Source: an uncultured Flammeovirgaceae bacterium
GTDB taxonomy: Bacteria; Bacteroidota; Bacteroidia; Cytophagales; Cyclobacteriaceae
Assembly (NCBI GenBank): GCA_946480685.1
Contig: CAMLLI010000196.1
Location: 1 to 7,330 of the forward strand
DNA: 7,330 nucleotides
Direction: 5' to 3'
The notes beneath the pieces are model-generated. The model was given only the letters and a program-made list of their open reading frames with translations, searched no databases and was not told where the DNA came from. Positions 1-6,473 of the stretch are shown piece by piece. How positions within the stretch are numbered: the stretch's first letter is position 1; every line of letters starts with the position of its first letter. Position numbers and translations under genes: made by a program.

Positions 1-1105
1 TCGCGTTGTAAGTATACCCTGACATGCCTTTGGTATAGCCGTTGGCGGTAGATGCATTTACCAATACAACAGCACTGTTTGAACCTTCCGGGAAACCGAT
101 CTGTGTTACCAGTAACGATGATCCCGATGAATTATAGATGTGCACATGAATATGGGTAGCACGACTCTGATACCATCCGGGGAAGATAGACACGAATGAT
201 ACTTGTCCATCGCTATTCGTTACTTGTCTTCCGCGTAAGAAGTGCACAGAAGTAAAGTCAACCGTCTGCATAGACGTTCCTCCATACTCGGAGTAATATC
301 CGTCTTTATCGCAGTGCCATATATCTACAATAACACCTTCCAATGCAGCACAGCTGTTGTTCTTGTCTTGTACCGTAATGGTGATTGTAAAGGCAACACC
401 CGTTCTGTCAGAACGTATATCCGTCCTCACCAGCGATGATGGATCTTTTGTAGGAAAGGGACCTGCAGTTTCTGAGTCTGTTGCCGAACAACTTGCCGAT
501 GCTGATGTAACTATAAATGTACCGGATGATGTAGCCGTAACACCGCCCACCGTTACCGTTATTACTCCGGATGTAGCACCACTCGGTACAGTAACAACCA
601 GTTGTGTTGAGGTTGCTGATACGACTGTTGCTACAACACCACCTATAGTGACTGTGTTGGATGATGCTGTTGTGCTAAAGTTTGTTCCTGTAATCACAAT
701 AGTAGAACCTTCCGAGCCACTGCTGGTAAAGCCTGTAATGGTTGGAGAAGAACTCGTTGATGTTGTCGTTACTGTAAAGTCAGCAGACGATGTTCCGGTT
801 TGTCCGTTTACCGTAACAGCAATTTTACCCGTGCTCACTCCGGAAGGAACCGTCACGGTAAGTTGTGTACCTGTGGCTGCCGTAACCGTAGCCGTTGCTC
901 CGTTAAACGTTACGGTATTGTTCGTTGTAACCGTACTGAAGTTAATACCCGTAATAATTACTGTATCACCGGCTACACCGCTGGTAGGTGTAAAACTGGT
1001 AATAGAGGGCACCGGTGTAGCATCATCATCTTTACTGCACGAAACAATCAGCGGTGCAATAAGACCACTCATTCCCAGACTTTTCAAAAATTGCTTTCTT
1101 TCCAT
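1..1105 (-). CDS. IPT/TIG-domain lipoprotein with intradiol ring-cleavage dioxygenase domain (C-terminus cut off)
   Basis: The reading frame is open from an ATG at 1105 to the window edge, giving 368 residues and no stop. Residues 1-23 form a lipoprotein signal peptide (MERKQFLKSLG, a short hydrophobic stretch, then lipobox IVSC with Cys23). The following SKDDD resembles the surface-export signal of Bacteroidota lipoproteins. Two IPT/TIG immunoglobulin-like domains follow at about 32-113 and 120-200, each containing a TQL.VTVPSG element. From about 210 on the sequence matches intradiol dioxygenases: ETAGPFP, LVRTDIR, VDIWHCDKDGYY, FLRGRQ, PGWY and HIH. By comparison with protocatechuate 3,4-dioxygenase, the iron ligands would be Tyr271, Tyr312, His318 and His320, and Arg315 sits where the active-site arginine lies. 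All are present, so ring-cleaving activity is plausible. These enzymes open catechol-type rings between the two hydroxyls using Fe(III) and O2. The substrate is unknown. No aromatic-pathway gene is visible nearby. Cell-surface location is inferred. Confidence 0.88.
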   Translation of the reverse strand, partial: MERKQFLKSLGMSGLIAPLIVSCSKDDDATPVPSITSFTPTSGVAGDTVIITGINFSTVTTNNTVTFNGATATVTAATGTQLTVTVPSGVSTGKIAVTVNGQTGTSSADFTVTTTSTSSSPTITGFTSSGSEGSTIVITGTNFSTTASSNTVTIGGVVATVVSATSTQLVVTVPSGATSGVITVTVGGVTATSSGTFIVTSASASCSATDSETAGPFPTKDPSSLVRTDIRSDRTGVAFTITITVQDKNNSCAALEGVIVDIWHCDKDGYYSEYGGTSMQTVDFTSVHFLRGRQVTNSDGQVSFVSIFPGWYQSRATHIHVHIYNSSGSSLLVTQIGFPEGSNSAVVLVNASTANGYTKGMSGYTYNA

Positions 1106-1144
1106 AGGGATATAGTTTATAATAATATTACGTCTGAATGTTCG

Positions 1145-1171
1145 CAAAAGTGTACAAGGTAATCGTGACAA
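1145..1171 (-). promoter_or_regulatory. Possible promoter of the dioxygenase lipoprotein gene
   Basis: On the minus strand CACTTTTG (1152-1145) differs from the Bacteroidota -7 consensus TAnnTTTG only at its first base. A TTG (1171-1169) lies 16 bases upstream, somewhat closer than the usual 19-21. The box is about 40 bases before the ATG at 1105. The call is weak because of the mismatch and short spacing. Confidence 0.3.
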
Positions 1172-1327
1172 CCTCTCTTCAGAGTATATTTGAGGTAAAC
1201 ACTGCTTTTCCAAAGGCGTACGGAGCGGGCCGCTATATATAGCACGAATTGCAGCGGAGTTGATGTATACCTTAGATGGGGGATGGAGTTAGCTGCGAGC
1301 TTTGAGCTGCGAGTTGCGAGAAAGGAA

Positions 1328-1360
1328 GGCTGCTGGCTGCAAGCTGCTGGTTGCTGGGAA
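1328..1360 (+). repeat. Direct repeat, copy 1
   Basis: This 33-base unit begins GGCTGCTGGCTGCAAGCTGC and matches 1428-1460 at 29 of 33 positions. The two copies start exactly 100 bases apart. Each is followed after some tens of bases by a TATATAT-rich stretch, so the duplicated unit may extend beyond the clearly matching part. Confidence 0.75.
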
Positions 1361-1427
1361 ATACAGACGAGAGTAAGTATATATTTAGTGTGTGCAGAGA
1401 GACCAGCTTGATGCTATATATAAAGTT

Positions 1428-1460
1428 GGCTGCTGGTTGCAAGCTGCTGGTTTCAGGAAA
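1428..1460 (+). repeat. Direct repeat, copy 2
   Basis: This is the partner of 1328-1360, beginning GGCTGCTGGTTGCAAGCTGC, with four mismatches over 33 bases. Confidence 0.75.
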
Positions 1461-1630
1461 GGATAAGAAAATTGAGTGATAAAGTATATATATATGATAG
1501 AATAACCATTCATCAATTTCTCGCAGCTCACAGCTCAAAACTCAAAGCTATTTACAAGTATGCAGCCACAGTAAAAACCTCCAGTAGCCGGAAGCCTGCA
1601 GCCAGCCGCTTCTCGTAGCTCGCAGCTATA

Positions 1631-1683
1631 CAAAAAGACTGCGGGCTGCGATAGACATTCTCATATCCATGCGCAGCCCGCAG
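1631..1683 (-). terminator. Rho-independent terminator of tatA
   Basis: A perfect 12-base-pair stem is formed by 1639-1650 (CTGCGGGCTGCG) and 1672-1683, with a 21-base loop. Read on the minus strand, the stem is followed at once by TCTTTTTG (1638-1631). It starts about 30 bases after the tatA stop codon at 1713-1715. The GC-rich stem and T-run in the right direction make this the end of the tatA transcript. The loop is longer than usual. Confidence 0.8.
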
Positions 1684-1712
1684 CAATGACAGTCAGTGAA
1701 GACTATTGTATA

Positions 1713-1922
1713 TTAGTTCAGATCTTTGGTAACATCGCTTTTTACGTCACCAACTTCTTTCTTCACGTCATCCATGGCCGACTTGAATTCTTTTACACCT
1801 TTACCAAGGCCTTTCATGAATTCAGGAATTTTTTTGGCGCCAAAGAAGACCAGCACGAAAAGTCCGATCAATAAGATTTCCTGGAAACCAACCCCACTCA
1901 AAAACAAAAGAACTGTGTTCAT
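1713..1922 (-). CDS. tatA: Sec-independent protein translocase TatA/E family subunit
   Basis: This 69-residue protein has the TatA layout: a short N-terminal segment, GFQEILLIGLFVLVFFG as the single membrane helix (about 12-28), the hinge FGAKKIPE (27-34), an amphipathic helix with MKGLGKGVKEFKSAMDDV (about 36-53), and a charged lysine- and aspartate-rich tail. TatA subunits oligomerise in the inner membrane and, with TatC, move folded proteins carrying twin-arginine signals out of the cytoplasm. Length is normal for a short TatA/TatE. TatB is less likely because the protein is short. The start ATG at 1922 has no Shine-Dalgarno sequence, as usual in Bacteroidota. No tatC is next to it. The gene has its own promoter and terminator and looks monocistronic. 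Confidence 0.93.
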   Translation of the reverse strand: MNTVLLFLSGVGFQEILLIGLFVLVFFGAKKIPEFMKGLGKGVKEFKSAMDDVKKEVGDVKSDVTKDLN

Positions 1923-1989
1923 ACGAATTATGGTTTAAATACTTGTCTTGCGAAAAATTGCAGCGCGCCACAACTGCGGCTGTCCGGTA

Positions 1990-2021
1990 CAAAAGTAGTC
2001 TCTAATTTTCTTTGTTGCCAA
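1990..2021 (-). promoter_or_regulatory. Promoter of tatA
   Basis: On the minus strand TACTTTTG (1997-1990) matches the Bacteroidota -7 consensus TAnnTTTG exactly. A TTG (2021-2019) lies 21 bases upstream as the -33 element, within the usual spacing. The box lies about 70 bases before the tatA ATG, implying an untranslated leader of roughly 60 bases. Confidence 0.55.
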
Positions 2022-2265
2022 TAATACAATACATAATAGGTATAGGTTCATTATGTGTCGGTAGCGATCTGGGATGGTTGGTAAGATGCCGGAATTCAGG
2101 CTGTTAGCTAAGAAAAAAAAGATGTATAGAAATCAGTCCGGAAATGTGACCTTAGAATATTTCACGCATCCAATACAATTTATAGCCACCGTAACGCGCT
2201 AAACTTCCCACCAGCGTAAGCGACACATCCTTATATTGCGCTCCGAAATATTTCTGTGTCCCGAC
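2022..2265. other. Intergenic region between tatA promoter and PLD-like gene, with a coding-like minus-strand tail
   Basis: Together with the tatA leader this makes a 343-base gap between divergent genes. I see no clear plus-strand promoter for the gene at 2266. On the minus strand, 2265-2152 reads as a protein-like C-terminus (it includes YKDVSLTLVGSLARYGGYKL and ends MREIF followed by TAA). Its frame continues antisense into the PLD-like gene, where it looks like a shadow. It could be a remnant of an older gene or chance. An A8 run lies at about 2113-2120. Confidence 0.3.
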
Positions 2266-3525
2266 ATGCTTATTAAGAAACTCGCAGTTCCGCTCATCAA
2301 CGACAAGATACTTCAGCAAGCCGTGCATGGTTATATCGCTACATCCGCGATTACCGATGCAGGGTTTGATTTTATACGCACGCGTCTCCCCGGCAAAACG
2401 AAACTTGATATTGTTACCGGACTCGATGGCCTTACCTCGCCCGGAGTATTGAAGCGCATCTGGCGTCATTACCAGGATCGCTTTACCCTACGTATCTATA
2501 CCCGTAACATCTTCCATGCAAATGTATATATCTTCGAATTGCCTTTTCGAAAATCAGTAGGCTTTACCGGCTCGGGTGCATTAACACTGGAGGGACTGAA
2601 AGATCATGAAGAGATCTTCAACAAAGTGAGTGATGTGAAAGAGGTAGAAGCTTTACTCTCGTGGTACACTACGTATTATGAATTTGCAGAACCTCTTACA
2701 GAAGAGATGATCGCCGAGTATGAATTACTATATCCATACTGGAAGCAACGTGAGATCGCATCACGCGAAGAGAAAAAACAATTTATAGCATTAACAAGTC
2801 GCGCGTTCAATTGGGACAGCATTCGTTTCAAAACACAATATTTCAAAAAAGAAGATTACCTCGTGCTGGGCAACGCGCAGGCTGACCTCGACACCGAAAT
2901 ACAGCAAGCTGCACGTACAGTGGTAAAGGATAAATTACAGCAACTGCACGAATCTATTCAGAAGCATGTTACACGCATCAGGCTGCATGCTGATGGCACT
3001 GCGAATGTAAGCAGTCTGAATCCGCGGGATCATGCTGATCATAAACTCACATCGATCTGGCTGATGTACGGACGCAGTGAAGCTGAATTAAAACGATACG
3101 CACCCACGGCACAGGCAGACGATTTCATGACGCTGCAGGTGATCGTGATGCAAAAGAATATAGCAATAGCATTGGTGGCAGGTTATCCGGGTAGCGGACA
3201 GGCTGATCGTGAATTCTTCCGGTTTAAAATGCAGGAGGAAGAGTACAGAAAAACATTTCAGAATTTGCTGACCGCACTGGGCAGGGATTACTTCATTGAA
3301 ATTGCCGGAGAACAAAAACCGGCAGACTCATTTCAACAAACTGATATACTTTGGGAATATACCAAAGCCGATCATTGGAAACATCACCGCTTCATCATTG
3401 GAAGAATGTACCAGCCGGGAGATGCCGCTATAGCCAACGACACCATTGTTCAAACTGTTGAGCAGGAGTTTGAGAAACTGATGCCGCTATACCAGCACCT
3501 GAAAGACACAAAAGGAACTGTATAA
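2266..3525 (+). CDS. PLD-like domain protein with degenerate HKD motif and unassigned C-terminal half
   Basis: From the ATG at 2266 the protein has 419 residues. The N-terminal part (about 1-130) resembles a single phospholipase D-like domain as found in nucleases and some helicase- or restriction-linked proteins: IVTGLDGLTSPGVL, then HANVYIF, GFTGSGALTLEGL and HEEIFN. The usual HxK(x)4D...GSxxN is changed. His84 is kept, but Lys is Asn86, Asp is Glu91, and the Asn after GS is replaced (GSGALT, 102-107). A helical, charged stretch follows (about 140-245). The part from about 250 to 400 (TLQVIVMQKNIAIALVAGYP, ALGRDYFIEI, HHRFIIGRMY) looks globular, but I do not recognise it. There is no signal peptide, so it should be cytoplasmic. 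The frame is open upstream to 2203 with a TTG at 2236, but no earlier ATG. A role in DNA processing or defence is a guess, and the protein may be catalytically inactive. It is the only plus-strand gene and has no partner in an operon. Confidence 0.8.
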   Translation: MLIKKLAVPLINDKILQQAVHGYIATSAITDAGFDFIRTRLPGKTKLDIVTGLDGLTSPGVLKRIWRHYQDRFTLRIYTRNIFHANVYIFELPFRKSVGFTGSGALTLEGLKDHEEIFNKVSDVKEVEALLSWYTTYYEFAEPLTEEMIAEYELLYPYWKQREIASREEKKQFIALTSRAFNWDSIRFKTQYFKKEDYLVLGNAQADLDTEIQQAARTVVKDKLQQLHESIQKHVTRIRLHADGTANVSSLNPRDHADHKLTSIWLMYGRSEAELKRYAPTAQADDFMTLQVIVMQKNIAIALVAGYPGSGQADREFFRFKMQEEEYRKTFQNLLTALGRDYFIEIAGEQKPADSFQQTDILWEYTKADHWKHHRFIIGRMYQPGDAAIANDTIVQTVEQEFEKLMPLYQHLKDTKGTV

Positions 3526-5163
3526 TTACTTGGTGCGCTCGATCTCGCGCAGGTTCTCCATCTTCTTGTTTCGCAGGAAGCCCGCTATATCTTCGAAGTG
3601 TTCGCGTACGCGTTTGTTACCGAACTCAAATACTTTGTTGGCAAGACCATCGAGGAAGTCACGATCGTGCGATACGAGGATCAGCGTACCATCAAATGCC
3701 TTCAATGCGTCCTTGAGTATATCTTTGGTTTTGATATCCAAGTGGTTGGTAGGCTCATCGAGGATCAACAGGTTCACCGGCTGCAGCAATAATTTGATCA
3801 TCGCGAGACGAGTCTTCTCACCACCGGAGAGGTAGCGTACTTTCTTATCGATCGTGTCGCCACTGAACATGAAGGCACCGAGTATATCTTTGATCTTCGT
3901 ACGAATTTCACCTTCTGCAATCTGGTCGATTGTCTGGAAAACTGTTAACTCTTCATCCAGCAGCGAAGCCTGGTTCTGCGCAAAGTATCCGATCATACTG
4001 TTATGGCCGATCTGTACTTTTCCTTCAAACTCCAGTTGACTCATGATTGCTTTTACAAGCGTAGATTTACCTTCACCGTTCTTCCCAACGAACGCGATCT
4101 TCTCACCGCGCGCAATGGTCAGCGATACATCCTGTAACACGGTGTGGTCGCCATAACGTTTTGTGAAGCCTTCAATGATCACGGGGTAGTTACCTGAGCG
4201 CGGAGCAGGAGGGAACTTGAGGTTCAGCGCTGACGTATCCACTTCATCTACCTGGATGATCTCGATCTTCTCGAGCATCTTTACCCGCGACTGCACTTGT
4301 AAAGTCTTCGAGTAAGTGCCTTTAAAACGATCGATAAATTCCTGAATATCAGCGATCTGTTTTTGCTGATCATCAAATTGCTTTTGCTGCTGCTCACGTC
4401 TTTCCTTACGGAGTTGCAGGTAGTGCGTATAGTTTGTTTTGTAATCGTAGATGCGGCCCATCGTTACTTCGATGGTGCGGTTGGTCAGGTTATCAACGAA
4501 AGTTTTATCGTGACTGATCACGATCACAGCCTTTGCGTTGTTGATGAGAAAATCTTCGAGCCACTGAATGGATTCAATGTCCATGTGGTTGGTGGGCTCA
4601 TCCAATAAAATCAAGTCAGGCTTCTGTAAAAGAATTTTAGCGAGCTCGATACGCATGCGCCAGCCACCGCTAAACTCGCTTGTAGGACGTGTAAAATCCG
4701 AGCGCAAAAAGCCAAGTCCCATCAAAGTCTTCTCAACCTCTGCATCGAAATTGATCTCTTCAATGGAATAGTATTTCTCGCTGAGCTCTGATACCTGTTC
4801 AATGATCTTGGAGTACTCATCTGATTCGTAATCGGTACGTGTCTCCAACTGAAGGTTCAGCTCATCCATTTCCTTTTTCATGTTCAGGATGCGTGAGAAA
4901 GCTTTCGATGCTTCTTCAAACACGGTGCAGTTATCTTCCGTCAGTAAATGCTGCGGGAGGTACGCAATGATGGCATCTTTCGGAGCGGACACCTTGCCGC
5001 GGGTAGGCTTGTTAACACCAGCAATGATCTTGAGCAGGGTAGATTTACCTGCACCGTTCTTGCCCATTAAGGCAATTCTATCGTTTTCATTGATGTTAAA
5101 AGTGATGTTACTAAAAAGTGCTGAACCATTGAACTCAACACTTACCGCGTCTACTGAAATCAT
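3526..5163 (-). CDS. ABC-F family ATP-binding protein
   Basis: This 545-residue protein has two ABC ATPase domains in tandem and no membrane segments, the mark of the ABC-F family. Members bind the ribosome E site and act in translation, rescue of stalled ribosomes or antibiotic protection; they are not transporters. Domain 1 has Walker A GKNGAGKST (34-42), signature SGGW (165-168), Walker B LILLDEPTNHMD (184-195) and switch His218. Domain 2 has GKNGEGKST (360-368), LSGGEKTRLA (445-454), LLILDEPTNHLD (465-476) and His499. Both catalytic glutamates (Glu189, Glu470) are present. The linker at about 245-305 (KERREQQQKQF, SKTLQVQSRVKMLEKI) is the charged helical P-site tRNA interaction motif. It resembles the YdiF/Uup-type housekeeping members more than a resistance protein, but the subgroup is not certain. 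The start ATG at 5163 lies 20 bases downstream of a good -7 box. Its stop directly abuts that of the convergent gene. Confidence 0.95.
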   Translation of the reverse strand: MISVDAVSVEFNGSALFSNITFNINENDRIALMGKNGAGKSTLLKIIAGVNKPTRGKVSAPKDAIIAYLPQHLLTEDNCTVFEEASKAFSRILNMKKEMDELNLQLETRTDYESDEYSKIIEQVSELSEKYYSIEEINFDAEVEKTLMGLGFLRSDFTRPTSEFSGGWRMRIELAKILLQKPDLILLDEPTNHMDIESIQWLEDFLINNAKAVIVISHDKTFVDNLTNRTIEVTMGRIYDYKTNYTHYLQLRKERREQQQKQFDDQQKQIADIQEFIDRFKGTYSKTLQVQSRVKMLEKIEIIQVDEVDTSALNLKFPPAPRSGNYPVIIEGFTKRYGDHTVLQDVSLTIARGEKIAFVGKNGEGKSTLVKAIMSQLEFEGKVQIGHNSMIGYFAQNQASLLDEELTVFQTIDQIAEGEIRTKIKDILGAFMFSGDTIDKKVRYLSGGEKTRLAMIKLLLQPVNLLILDEPTNHLDIKTKDILKDALKAFDGTLILVSHDRDFLDGLANKVFEFGNKRVREHFEDIAGFLRNKKMENLREIERTK

Positions 5164-5182
5164 GATCTGAAAAATAAGAGCG

Positions 5183-5213
5183 CAAAGATATAATTTTTAT
5201 GTGCGCGGAGAAA
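5183..5213 (-). promoter_or_regulatory. Promoter of the ABC-F gene
   Basis: On the minus strand TATCTTTG (5190-5183) matches the Bacteroidota -7 consensus TAnnTTTG exactly and is 19 bases before the ATG at 5163. The -33 region at about 5210-5217 is only a T-run, so that element is weak. The leader would be short, around 10-15 bases. Confidence 0.55.
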
Positions 5214-5344
5214 AAAATGCAGGCCCGCAGATAGCGCTGATTTACGCAGAAGAATAGATATAGCAGGGAAGCCGCAAATACTTGCACGTACATGATGCCG
5301 ACTTGTATTTACGGGGTCTGTGTAAATCTGTGTCTTCTGCGGGC
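5211..5344 (-). repeat. Long inverted repeat with T-run, possible terminator of the oxidoreductase gene
   Basis: Arms at 5223-5249 and 5318-5344 pair at 21 of 27 positions, with 68 bases between them. The right arm reads CTGTGTAAATC...TTCTGCGGGC and the left arm is its imperfect reverse complement. This type (CTGCGTAAATC, CTGCGGGC) recalls intergenic repeats seen in Bacteroidota. Read on the minus strand, the structure starts 9 bases after the oxidoreductase stop codon. It is followed, five bases beyond the stem, by seven Ts (5217-5211). It could therefore end that transcript. The large loop makes efficient termination uncertain. It sits just upstream of the ABC-F promoter. Confidence 0.6.
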
Positions 5345-5353
5345 GGCAAGGAA

Positions 5354-6385
5354 TTATTGCAAAGCCTCACGCACTGCGGGTGCTACCTGTGTGCCGAAGA
5401 GTTCGATGGAGCGCATCATCTGAGCGTGCGGCATGGTGCCTACACTCATCTGCGCCAGGAAGCGTGTGTGCCTGAACAATTCGTGCTCGTACAAAATCTT
5501 GTCGATCACTTGCTGCGGACTTCCTACCAGTAGTGCCCCCGTTGGCTCACGCATCATTTCATAATGTTCACGGTCCATCGGGGGCCACCCGCGCTCGCGA
5601 CCAATACGCGACATGGTATCTGCATACGAAGGATAAAATTCATCGGCAGCACGTTGTGATGTATCGGCTATATATGTGTGGGAGTTGATGCTTACCTGTA
5701 GGCTGTCCGTTGCGTGACCGGCTTCTTTGGCTGTCTGGCGATAGAAATTTACATGTGGTGCGAATCGATCGGGTGTACCTCCAATAATTGCCAATGCCAT
5801 AGGCAAACCCAGCATGGCTGCACGCGCTATAGATTCGGGTGTTCCGCCAATTGCGATCCATATCGGAAGCTTGTCCTGGTAGGGACGCGGATATATACCT
5901 AAATTTTGAATGGCCGGTCTGTGTTTACCTTGCCAGGTTACTTTTTCCTGCGCATTGATTTTTAGAAGCAGGTCAAGTTTCTCGGAGAACAGTGCATCAT
6001 AATCACGCAAGTCATAACCGAATAATGGGAACGATTCAATGAACGACCCTCTGCCCACCATCAGTTCTGCACGACCTCCGGATAACAAATCGATCGTTGA
6101 AAAATCCTGGAAGACACGAACGGGATCATCTGAGCTCAATACCGTAACAGCACTTGATAATTTTATTTTACGAGTACGTTCGGCAGCAGCTCCCAACACC
6201 ACGGCAGGAGAGGACACTATATAATCAGGACGATGGTGTTCGCCAACAGCAAAAACATCAAGACCAACCTGCTCGGCCAATGTAACTTCTTCCATTAAGT
6301 CGCGCATGCGCTGATGAGCGCTTATCTTTTTCCCGGTTGCAGGGTCTGCTGTGAGTTCAGCAAATGTATATATACCTAATTCCAT
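5354..6385 (-). CDS. LLM-class flavin-dependent oxidoreductase
   Basis: This 343-residue protein is a complete bacterial-luciferase-like (LLM) TIM-barrel flavoenzyme. The N-terminal strand [10 protein letters not shown] is followed by the family hallmarks: VGEHH (47-51), [29 protein letters not shown] (80-108, the usual DP.r..e..a.lD.lS.GR pattern), VGRG (110-113), [11 protein letters not shown] (175-184), [11 protein letters not shown] (287-297) and the C-terminal [19 protein letters not shown] (318-336). Such enzymes use reduced FMN or F420 to oxidise organic substrates. FMN is more likely here because F420 is generally absent from this phylum. The substrate cannot be read from the sequence, so family naming is as far as I can go. 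It lacks a signal peptide and should be cytoplasmic. The ATG at 6385 is preceded by only a one-mismatch -7 box (TTTATTTG, 6427-6420) with no -33 partner. The gene stands between separate units, and I see no operon partner. Confidence 0.93.
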   Translation of the reverse strand: MELGIYTFAELTADPATGKKISAHQRMRDLMEEVTLAEQVGLDVFAVGEHHRPDYIVSSPAVVLGAAAERTRKIKLSSAVTVLSSDDPVRVFQDFSTIDLLSGGRAELMVGRGSFIESFPLFGYDLRDYDALFSEKLDLLLKINAQEKVTWQGKHRPAIQNLGIYPRPYQDKLPIWIAIGGTPESIARAAMLGLPMALAIIGGTPDRFAPHVNFYRQTAKEAGHATDSLQVSINSHTYIADTSQRAADEFYPSYADTMSRIGRERGWPPMDREHYEMMREPTGALLVGSPQQVIDKILYEHELFRHTRFLAQMSVGTMPHAQMMRSIELFGTQVAPAVREALQ

Positions 6386-6473
6386 CGTTACAATTTATTT
6401 ACGCATGACAATTGCGCGGCAAATAAAGTTCAACGTTTTGTTAAGAAGGTATAGATTGTTGAAGAAAAATGAA

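Larger units (their letters stand above)
1291..1627. repeat. Composite cluster of imperfect direct and inverted repeats (GCTGCGAG / GCTGCTGG type)
   Basis: This gene-free stretch is built from two motif families. A GCTGCGAG-type unit at 1291-1321 matches the reverse complement of 1519-1549 at 26 of 31 positions. A GCTGCTGG-type unit at 1328-1360 recurs directly at 1428-1460, and part of it (1332-1357) recurs inverted at 1581-1606 with 21 of 26 matches. A further inverted GCTGCGAG unit lies at 1611-1627. The order on the left (GCTGCGAG then GCTGCTGG) is mirrored on the right, so the whole block is roughly palindromic. It lies downstream of the tatA terminator and upstream of the lipoprotein gene. 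No transposase or convincing coding sequence is inside. It resembles dispersed intergenic repeats of Bacteroidota genomes, but its copy number cannot be judged here. Confidence 0.75.

Noticed and set aside
357..1115. Long plus-strand open frame rich in Val and Thr
   Set aside because: It is the antisense shadow of the lipoprotein gene, whose minus-strand frame shows a signal peptide, IPT domains and dioxygenase motifs. The 242-439 and 800-1162 frames are rejected for the same reason.
1232..1243. Perfect 12-base palindrome GCTATATATAGC
   Set aside because: It is short and AT-rich in the middle, with no partner site or gene position suggesting an operator.
1272..1538. 88-codon minus-strand open frame
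   Set aside because: It translates the repeat block into low-complexity sequence (QLAASS, SSQLT) with no start context or domain. It is best seen as a by-product of the repeats.
2236..2265. TTG start adding ten residues to the PLD-like protein
   Set aside because: No promoter or ribosome-binding support for TTG. The ATG at 2266 gives a protein starting directly at the PLD-like fold. The longer form cannot be fully excluded.
2266..2469. Minus-strand frame antisense to the PLD-like gene
   Set aside because: Its amino acids look like a shadow of the plus-strand gene, which has clear domain motifs. Only the part beyond 2265 is kept as a possible remnant.
6420..6427. Possible -7 box TTTATTTG before the oxidoreductase gene
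   Set aside because: It has one mismatch to TAnnTTTG and no TTG at the right spacing, so it is not listed as a promoter.
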